Positions 57,638 to 64,000 of a DNA stretch of 64,000 bases are shown here, piece after piece. The notes beneath the pieces are model-generated. The model saw nothing but the letters and a program-made list of their open reading frames with translations. It did not search any database and had not been told where the DNA came from. Position 1 is the stretch's first letter. Every line of letters begins with the position of its first letter. The stretch is from the NCBI RefSeq assembly GCF_013402915.1, contig NC_050720.1, forward strand, positions 372,001 to 436,000, given 5' to 3'. This DNA comes from Zygotorulaspora mrakii (Eukaryota > Ascomycota > Saccharomycetes > Saccharomycetales > Saccharomycetaceae). Both the position numbers and the translations under genes were made by a program.

Positions 57638-60600
57638 ACTAGTTGAAGATAACCAACATCTATTGATTGACTCTGGGGCCGCCATATCAGTAATTCGCGA
57701 CCCAGGCCTCCTTCACAACATTAATAAACACCCCAATATAGGCATAGCTGACGCGCAAGATCGTGAGATCCCCATAAGTGTCAGTGGTGACCTACAGCTA
57801 AGCTTCCCGGGTACCTCCATTATCCACACACAGGCAGTGGCATCTACAGTGCCACATGTCGACATATTGAGCCTCCATGAGCTCCAAAAAAACGGAATCA
57901 CCGTCGACTTCAACAATTCCCAAGTAACTAATAATAAAGGGAAAATGGTAGCACGGATCAAAAAGATCGGACCTTACTATTGGATACCGGCAAAATATAT
58001 CCATAAACCACACAAAAAGTTGAACGTCATGAACGTTCAAAAACAACCATTGTTCCCTATGGAATTTATACATCGGCTCCTAGGTCATGTCAACATTAAA
58101 ACTTTAAGAGATTCCATTAAGCAAGGGATGCTGACAAATTTATCCATGGATGACATAGATTGGTCCGGATACTCTAACTTCCAGTGTGAGGATTGTGTGA
58201 GCGGAAAAAGCAAAAAGCACAAACACTTGGTGGGTTCCAGATTGACATACCAAAAATCCTATCAACCCTTCGAGTTCTTACATACCGATATTTTTGGACC
58301 TGTACCTCACATGCCCACATCGTCACCATCATACTTCATGGCATTCACAGATGAAGCCACGAGATTTAGATGGGTTTTTGGCTTGTGGAATAAAGAAGCT
58401 GAAACGGTTACCTCAAAGTTTCGCGAACTGGTAAATATGGTTAAAACCCAGTTCAACACAAAGGTACGCAGCTTCCAAATGGACAGAGGATCCGAATATA
58501 CTAATAAGACAATTCGTAACTTCTTCAAGGAGTACGGAATAATCCCGTGCTACACTTCCGTAGGTGACTCAAAAGCAAACGGAGTAGCTGAACGACTTAA
58601 TTATACACTGCTCGATGATTGCCGGACACTGCTTCGCAGTAGCAATCTACCATTACATCTTTGGTTCTATGCAGTGCAGTTCTCGACGCTAATGAGGAAC
58701 TCATTAATAACGTCCAGTGTTGGCACTTCCTCCAGGGCCAAAGCAGGTCTGACAGGACTAGATGTCAGCACTATTTTACCATTTGGACAACGTGTCATGG
58801 TAAATAATCCGCCAAAGAACAAACTTAGACCACGGGGTGTAGTGGGATTCGCACTCACACCATCCGCGGAATCCCATGGCTATCTAATATACATCCCATC
58901 GAAACATACCATCACTGACACTACGAACTACCTGATAATTCGGGGTGATCCTCACGACAGGACAGATGACGCCGACGCAGTCATCGCTCCCCTACTTGAT
59001 CAACTCGAAGCCAGACAGGACGGTGAATTCGATAATAATATGTCCACCCATTCGGGTGGTATGGAAATGGATGTGTCAATCCATTCGGGTGGTACCATTC
59101 ATCAAAGGCCTGTATTACCAACCCCAACAGCCGATAACCTATCTACCTCGTCGGGTGGTAATGACCCTATCCAAACTGGAACCACAGATACAACTGAAGT
59201 CATACCAGAGTATATCTCTGAGGGCAACAATGACGTTCTAGGACCAGACATCCATGATGATCCACCGGAACATACCAATGATGATCCACCGGAACATACC
59301 AATGATGATCCTCCTGAACATACCAGTGACGAGATCGCTGATGATATCGAGGAACATGGTTCAAACATGATCAATGAAGATCCCCGAATCAATCTTCAAA
59401 GCGCAAACCATGCTGTCACCTATGATGATACAGAAGGTGACGATCAGCCCACGCAGAATGAACCAACGTCAAACCCCATAAATGATCCAGCAAACGATCA
59501 CCCATCGTCCGCCATCATTGACAACACTAAGACACCGGATCCAATTCCCGATACCGTCTCAAGAAGAACCATCAATAATGATATTGACCCAAGCAGTGCA
59601 ATTGCATCCACAGTCGGAATACAGGCATCTGCTTACGATGATGTTGCTCCTACTACGGAAGATGAGCGCACCACATCATCGACCTCCACAGCAGAACTCG
59701 ATCCACTTCCCAGCGAGGAAGAGTCCCCCGCACCAGAGAGTACTACTGTAGCAACTCCCGATAGCGAAACACCTGAGTCTATCTCCAATGTGGGTGGTAA
59801 CGATCAGTCTCCAGAAGTTAATGCTAAAAGTTTAGAAGAAAGAAAGAATAGAATTTTTCAGTACCGTAATGGCGACATCCCGAGGGTAAAGCCACCAAGT
59901 ACAAAAAGAAAAAGTAGTCTAGCTCTAGGTGAAATTGAAGATAGGACTCAACGCAAGAGACCAAAGCGTCATATACTTTATGTCAACGCAGTACACTCGA
60001 ATCCAACTCCTCATATTAAACCCTCCTTAAGTTACTATGAGGCAATTGTCAATAATGATGATAAAAATGATGCAAAAGGATACAACGAAGCCTACATGAA
60101 GGAATATGACCAATTGATCAAAATGAAGACCTGGGATCCTAACAAACCTGTAAATGAAAAGACGATCCCTAGACAACAAATAATAAACTCCATGTTTATT
60201 TTCAACACTAAGAGAGATGGAAGGAAGAAATGCAGATTCGTTGCAAGAGGTGACCAGCAGAAGGCTGGAACTTACAAAGAAGACCTCAAAGCAAACACGG
60301 TACATCATTACGCCCTGATGACCAGTCTCAACATAGCACTAGACAAGAAAATGTTTATCACCCAATTAGACATATCCTCAGCGTACCTATACGCTGAATT
60401 GGAAGAAGATCTGTACATCAGAGCACCTCCACACATGAAGCTCAAAGGAAAAGCATTCAAGTTGAACAAGTCACTATATGGACTTAAGCAGAGCGGAGCG
60501 AACTGGTACAAGATGATTGGCAGTTACTTAACCAACTCTTGCAACATGACAGAATTAACCGGTTGGCCATGCGTGTTCAAAGATGAAAATGAATGTTTTG

Positions 60601-61616
60601 TATGCCTCTTTGTAGACGACATGATCGTCCTGTCTAAAGATATCAAGGCAGCAAACAAACTGGTCAAAACTCTAAAGAAAAAGTTCGAGACCAAAGTGAT
60701 CCACGATGGGAAATTAGACGAAAACAACATGGCCACATACGATATTCTAGGACTGGAAATAGAATATACGTTCGGAAAGAAAATGACAATAGGAATGGAA
60801 AACTCCTTAACCGAAAAGCTTCCACATTTAGGTTTTGATATCGAAAAGGATAACAAGAAGTTTCTTGTGCCAGGCACACCAGGTGAACACATCCACAAAG
60901 ATAATCTGGTCGTTGAAGAAGACGACTACAAAGAAAAGGTTAAGCAAATGCAGAAGGCTATAGGATTGCTATCATATGTGGGATACAAATATAGATTCGA
61001 TATTCTATATTATGTGAACATCCTAGCTCAGCATACACTATACCCCTCAGAGCAAGTGGAGAAACTCACCAAACAGCTGTTGAACTTCGTGTGGCAGTCA
61101 AAACACAAAAAGCTGATTTGGCATGCCAACAAGCATACCAAGACAAATAGGATTACCGCTATCACTGACGCATCGTTTGCGAATGAAGAAGGATTCCGAT
61201 CACAATTGGGCCATTACTACTGCCTAAATGGAAAAGTCATCGGTGGGAGATCATCTAGCGAAAAACTGCGTGTCATATCATCTACCGAAGCAGAAATATA
61301 TGCGGTAAGCGAATCAGTCCCAATGTTACAAGGAGTAGCATGCCTAGTAAAACAAATTGATCCATCATCATCACTTAGGTCGAAGATACTAACTGACTCA
61401 AAACCTACTATATCAATAGTAGAGGACCAAAGCGAAGATTCAAGAGCGTTCAGAAATCGTTTCTTCGGGACACGAGCTTTCAGGTTAAGAGATGAAGCTA
61501 GACGCAACGATCTGAAGTTCGAATACATAAAGACAGAAGATAACTATGCGGACATATTGACCAAGCCTACATCAATAGCCATATTCAAGAAGCTTACTCA
61601 TTCATGGGTGAAATAG
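57576..61616 (+). CDS. pol: Retrotransposon Pol: protease, integrase, reverse transcriptase, RNase H
   Basis: About 1346 residues after the frameshift, without a stop. The protease active site DSGA is at 57669-57680. Integrase has the HH-CC zinc region (HRLLGHVN, CEDC) and a DDE triad at 58287, 58482 and 58590 (35 residues between D2 and E). A long variable integrase C-terminus has three DDPPEHTN repeats (59256-59327) and a bipartite nuclear-localisation-like segment (KRKSS...RKRPKR). Reverse transcriptase carries FVDDM (60609-60623), and RNase H shows TDASF, STEAEIYA and TDSKPT. The domain order PR-IN-RT-RH defines the copia superfamily. Confidence 0.94.
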   Translation, partial: GILQNSKKKRPSMTKTPQTGELVEDNQHLLIDSGAAISVIRDPGLLHNINKHPNIGIADAQDREIPISVSGDLQLSFPGTSIIHTQAVASTVPHVDILSLHELQKNGITVDFNNSQVTNNKGKMVARIKKIGPYYWIPAKYIHKPHKKLNVMNVQKQPLFPMEFIHRLLGHVNIKTLRDSIKQGMLTNLSMDDIDWSGYSNFQCEDCVSGKSKKHKHLVGSRLTYQKSYQPFEFLHTDIFGPVPHMPTSSPSYFMAFTDEATRFRWVFGLWNKEAETVTSKFRELVNMVKTQFNTKVRSFQMDRGSEYTNKTIRNFFKEYGIIPCYTSVGDSKANGVAERLNYTLLDDCRTLLRSSNLPLHLWFYAVQFSTLMRNSLITSSVGTSSRAKAGLTGLDVSTILPFGQRVMVNNPPKNKLRPRGVVGFALTPSAESHGYLIYIPSKHTITDTTNYLIIRGDPHDRTDDADAVIAPLLDQLEARQDGEFDNNMSTHSGGMEMDVSIHSGGTIHQRPVLPTPTADNLSTSSGGNDPIQTGTTDTTEVIPEYISEGNNDVLGPDIHDDPPEHTNDDPPEHTNDDPPEHTSDEIADDIEEHGSNMINEDPRINLQSANHAVTYDDTEGDDQPTQNEPTSNPINDPANDHPSSAIIDNTKTPDPIPDTVSRRTINNDIDPSSAIASTVGIQASAYDDVAPTTEDERTTSSTSTAELDPLPSEEESPAPESTTVATPDSETPESISNVGGNDQSPEVNAKSLEERKNRIFQYRNGDIPRVKPPSTKRKSSLALGEIEDRTQRKRPKRHILYVNAVHSNPTPHIKPSLSYYEAIVNNDDKNDAKGYNEAYMKEYDQLIKMKTWDPNKPVNEKTIPRQQIINSMFIFNTKRDGRKKCRFVARGDQQKAGTYKEDLKANTVHHYALMTSLNIALDKKMFITQLDISSAYLYAELEEDLYIRAPPHMKLKGKAFKLNKSLYGLKQSGANWYKMIGSYLTNSCNMTELTGWPCVFKDENECFVCLFVDDMIVLSKDIKAANKLVKTLKKKFETKVIHDGKLDENNMATYDILGLEIEYTFGKKMTIGMENSLTEKLPHLGFDIEKDNKKFLVPGTPGEHIHKDNLVVEEDDYKEKVKQMQKAIGLLSYVGYKYRFDILYYVNILAQHTLYPSEQVEKLTKQLLNFVWQSKHKKLIWHANKHTKTNRITAITDASFANEEGFRSQLGHYYCLNGKVIGGRSSSEKLRVISSTEAEIYAVSESVPMLQGVACLVKQIDPSSSLRSKILTDSKPTISIVEDQSEDSRAFRNRFFGTRAFRLRDEARRNDLKFEYIKTEDNYADILTKPTSIAIFKKLTHSWVK
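59054..59160 (+). repeat. Three central polypurine-tract copies GGGTGGTA
   Basis: GGGTGGTA occurs at 59054-59061, 59087-59094 and 59153-59160, almost exactly mid-element, and once more at 59792-59799. The same octamer is the terminal polypurine tract at 61631-61638. Ty1 has one central copy of its polypurine tract near the end of integrase. Confidence 0.8.
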
Positions 61617-61630
61617 CATTATTGAACCAT

Positions 61631-61638
61631 GGGTGGTA
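61631..61638 (+). other. Terminal polypurine tract
   Basis: GGGTGGTA directly abuts the TGTTGA start of the 3' LTR, 14 bp after the pol stop codon. It has the same sequence and placement as the Ty1 plus-strand primer. Confidence 0.92.
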
Positions 61639-62132
61639 TGTTGAAATATAAATCGAGATTGTAAGATATATTAAAGAGATGACTTATAAGAATCAGAAAG
61701 AGACAATTGGTCTGTAAAACAAAATAAACGAAGTCAGATGAAACCCTAACAGAATGTCAATCGATAATGGAAAGATATCGGATGACAATCTATCGCGAGA
61801 CGTTTACAATTCAGGAATCTGACTACGAAGGAGTCTATGGAATGAACACGAAATAAGAGCTGTACTGTGGATTCTATGGGATTATTAATGGTGTGATGAC
61901 GCTGAAAATTCTTCACTCGTCGTCCTCTCTTCTGGTTCAATAGGTGCAAAATGTTACGTATAAATACTGACGTATTTTCCAGATATTAATCCAAGTTCAA
62001 TTAGCTTTATCTCAATTCATGATATAGGAAACCAAGGAATTATATATCTCTATAATTGAATATCATAGCATTATCATCAATGTCAAACCAAGTTACTATC
62101 GACAACGCCGAAGAAAACATTCTTTCTAAATA
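61639..62132 (+). repeat. 3' LTR of the complete element
   Basis: 494 bp, TGTTGAAATATAAATCG to TTTCTAAATA, followed by the ATATA duplication. It is one base shorter than the 5' LTR because of a missing G in the variable block. It ends 228 bp upstream of tRNA-Ala. Confidence 0.95.
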
Positions 62133-62360
62133 ATATATTACTATATGCTTTTATTGCTTTAGTTTATTACAAGCAGAGGAAAGTCGCGACAGGAGTATTA
62201 CTAGGGATAAACACTAGGATAACTCTGAACAGTTATCTCAAGATTATTCAGTTAATTGGCTTAGAGCTCAACGAAAAGAATACAAAATCATCATTTCTGA
62301 ATGACTAATATCACAGTATGCAGGTCCAGTCAAAACATATTATTTACAACACCAATACAT

Positions 62361-62433
62361 GGGCATGTGGCGTAGTTGGTAGCGCGCTCCCTTAGCATGG
62401 GAGAGGTCTTCGGTTCGACTCCGGACTTGTCCA
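62361..62433 (+). tRNA. tA(AGC): tRNA-Ala(AGC)
   Basis: A 73-nt cloverleaf: acceptor GGGCATG with CTTGTCC plus A, A-box TGGCGTAGTTGG, anticodon stem CTCCC/GGGAG around TTAGCAT (anticodon AGC), B-box GGTTCGACTCC. There is no intron. It is followed by A3T5 (62434-62441), a weak-looking but sufficient Pol III terminator. All retroelement remains in this cluster lie on its 5' side. Confidence 0.97.
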
Positions 62434-62729
62434 AATTTTTCTTTTTCCACGGCTTTGCTCGTTTTCTGCCCGCTGTCAACTTGTTGACACCTTGCTATGA
62501 ATCTGTGAGCAAGTTGGACTCATTTGTTTGGGCCCTGGCCAATGCCGACAGAAAAGGTAAATCACATCCATCAGGCTGACAAACCACATAATATGCCTTG
62601 AGGGTTGTTTAATCTATTTTGGTTTAAATACTAAAGTAATTAGCCAGTTTTGCAAATTACAAGTCCACCATTCCAGGTTTATAGAGCGGTGCAGGCTGAA
62701 GCAAAGCACCATTTTTCATTTTCACAAGT

Positions 62730-63647
62730 ATGGACAATGCTGTTGAGTTATTCAAAAATCTTCTTTACAACCATTCAGTTCAAATGGATTTTCTGGTTGA
62801 AAAATGTGAAGGTGAGGAGTACTTGAGGAATCTAAATGAAATCATTACAGCCTTATGTCACTCTCTGAAAAACCATGGTAAGATTATCTTGGTCGGGTGC
62901 GGCAAAACATTCAAAATTGCTAAAAAGACTGTAGCGCTGCTACAGTCACTTGGACTGCGTTCAACATATTTGCATCCGACTGAAGCATTACATGGCGATA
63001 TGGGGTGCATCAAGGAACAGGACTCTCTTTTGCTGTGCAGCACAAGTGGAGAAACCGAAGAGGTTATTTTATTTCTGAAATATCTTATAGAAATGGAAAC
63101 ATGGCCCGAAGATGTGGGCGGTGGTAAAGTTCTAAACAAGATATCTGTTTGTGCAAACCCCGAAAGTTCTCTGTCGGTGCTTTGCGACAACGTGGTGCAG
63201 GTTCCGCAGAAGTTCAGCGAGGACGAAATACAAGACGGTTTACGGGCCCCTACAGTATCGACCACTTCTATGCTTGTCGTTCTCGATTGCCTCTGCATTG
63301 CGTTGAGCAATGCGTACTATGACGGGAATACTCAGCGCAGAAACATCATTTTCAATAGAGCGCATCCAGCAGGTGGCATCGGGAAAAGGGCCAAAGCTTT
63401 GAAAAGCTCCGAATCAGCCCCATCACTCGAACCACCCGTGGCATCCGCCCTCACTGCGAAGCTTCGACCGGCGATGACCGAACTGGAAGTGTTGCAAACG
63501 TTGATATTGCATGACTGGATTGTTGTCGAACCCACGCTCCAGCTGCCCTCCAAAACTGTGCAGTTGCATTACAAAATCTGGAGTGCGCAACGTGACGTGG
63601 AGGGCGCCAATTTCTGTAACTACTTGAAGTCGAGGTTACAGACTTGA
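62730..63647 (+). CDS. SIS-domain sugar-phosphate isomerase-like protein
   Basis: A 305-residue protein with a SIS domain over about residues 25-200. IILVGCGKTFKIAKKTVALL resembles the first sugar-phosphate-binding loop, HPTEALHGDMGCI is very close to the KpsF/arabinose-5-phosphate isomerase motif, and LLCSTSGETEEVILFLK is the second loop. A short NPESSLSVLCDNVVQVP strand block follows. The last 90 residues do not show the paired CBS domains of bacterial KpsF. The substrate is unknown, though an aldose/ketose phosphate is likely. I cannot assign an S. cerevisiae ortholog. It lies beyond tRNA-Ala. Confidence 0.8.
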   Translation: MDNAVELFKNLLYNHSVQMDFLVEKCEGEEYLRNLNEIITALCHSLKNHGKIILVGCGKTFKIAKKTVALLQSLGLRSTYLHPTEALHGDMGCIKEQDSLLLCSTSGETEEVILFLKYLIEMETWPEDVGGGKVLNKISVCANPESSLSVLCDNVVQVPQKFSEDEIQDGLRAPTVSTTSMLVVLDCLCIALSNAYYDGNTQRRNIIFNRAHPAGGIGKRAKALKSSESAPSLEPPVASALTAKLRPAMTELEVLQTLILHDWIVVEPTLQLPSKTVQLHYKIWSAQRDVEGANFCNYLKSRLQT

Positions 63648-64000
63648 CCACCCCTACCCGCAAAAGGACCCTGGCGTCTCCACGCCTTTCTTGTATTTGT
63701 TACCGGAGAAGATCAGTTTCCGCCGTGGACTGTTTGTGTAAATAAAAGCAGAGCTCACTTTGCTAGATTTTTTTGTATACTTAACGTTGATGCGCTCGGA
63801 ATGCCAAACATTACAGAGTAGTTTCCGTTCATCTTCACGCACATTCGCGTATGACGATTTCCAAGTCGAGCAGCCGCCCGCTGCAGCCGCCTACGACACT
63901 TGATTTTGTCATCTTTTCTCATTTTGAGTAAAAACACTCAATGCTGGAGACATGTCTGCGTTTTTCTTGAAGCACACGACTAAACAGGCCGGAAAGCGCT
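63648..64000. other. Right-edge region, possible start of another gene
   Basis: After the SIS-domain gene there is no clear feature. An ATG at 63952 opens a frame that runs off the right edge after 16 codons (MSAFFLKHTTKQAGKR), too short to identify. Confidence 0.3.

Larger units (their letters stand above)
55825..62132 (+). mobile_element. Complete Ty1/copia-type LTR retrotransposon, 6308 bp
   Basis: LTRs at 55825-56319 and 61639-62132 flank an internal region with tRNA-iMet primer site, gag, +1 frameshift, pol and polypurine tract. ATATA occurs on both sides (55820-55824 and 62133-62137) as target duplication. The layout is that of S. cerevisiae Ty1: gag starts inside the LTR, the slippery heptamer is CTTAGGC, and the order is PR-IN-RT-RH. 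It differs by longer LTRs (495 vs 334 bp), a zinc knuckle in gag, and LTR ends of TG...TA rather than TG...CA. It inserted upstream of tRNA-Ala. Both ORFs are intact, so it may still be mobile. Confidence 0.96.

Noticed and set aside
63952..64000. Start of a gene at the right edge (MSAFFLKH...)
   Set aside because: Only 16 codons are visible, too little to call; noted in the edge feature only.

Overview
The window is nuclear DNA of a budding yeast of the family Saccharomycetaceae, and the gene order points to a lineage that did not pass through the whole-genome duplication (a Zygosaccharomyces/Torulaspora-type genome fits, but the species is inferred, not shown). From left to right the genes alternate between orthologs of Saccharomyces cerevisiae chromosome XVI-right (YPR139C to YPR158W) and chromosome VII-right (YGR122W to YGR142W): a YGR122W-like end, LOA1, TAZ1, KAR3, RRP15, PPT1, NOC4, ASN, VSB1, YGR126W, YGR127W, YPR147C, UTP8, SYF2, YPR148C, YGR130C, NCE102, PHB1, PEX4, a RidA-family gene, SUE1, CAF130, URN1, PRE9, MAY24, PIN3/LSB1, NCA2, TPO2/3, CBF2, VPS62 and BTN2/CUR1. 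One copy of each is present. This is the unduplicated ancestral order from which the two S. cerevisiae sister regions derive.

The single-copy genes cover ribosome biogenesis (RRP15, NOC4, UTP8, with PAC/RRPE-type promoter motifs), mitochondria (TAZ1, PHB1, NCA2, SUE1), the eisosome (YGR130C and NCE102, divergent from one promoter with clustered stress elements), the proteasome (PRE9 with a PACE site), splicing (SYF2, URN1), transport (VSB1, TPO2/3) and the kinetochore (KAR3, CBF2/NDC10; the latter implies point centromeres). RNA genes are tRNA-Arg(TCT), tRNA-Ile(AAT), tRNA-Ala(AGC) and a C/D-box snoRNA between NOC4 and ASN. I read that snoRNA as snR45 from its boxes, terminal stem and bipartite match to the 3' end of 18S rRNA. 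MAY24 has a clear 56-nt spliceosomal intron.

Two regions are shaped by a Ty1/copia-type retrotransposon family. About 6.5-7.4 kb holds two inverted solo LTRs upstream of tRNA-Arg. About 54.5-62.1 kb holds nested solo LTRs and a complete 6.3-kb element upstream of tRNA-Ala. The element has an intact gag, a CTTAGGC +1 frameshift site, an intact pol, an initiator-tRNA-Met primer site, a polypurine tract with four internal copies, and an ATATA target duplication. Its gag carries a CCHC zinc knuckle. Right of the tRNA is a SIS-domain sugar-phosphate isomerase-like gene that I cannot match to the neighbouring S. cerevisiae order.

The most unexpected content is in the gap between NCA2 and TPO2/3 (43.8-45.0 kb). 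It holds a decayed piece of a second TPO-type transporter and, next to it, the remains of a Vsr-like (DUF559/EDxHD-type) endonuclease with one in-frame stop. Other points worth a second look are a GC-rich island around the TPO2/3-CBF2 divergent promoter, the unresolved 5' end of CAF130, a shared motif between the YGR126W product and the TPO2/3 N-terminal tail, and block-wise divergence between the two LTRs of the complete element.
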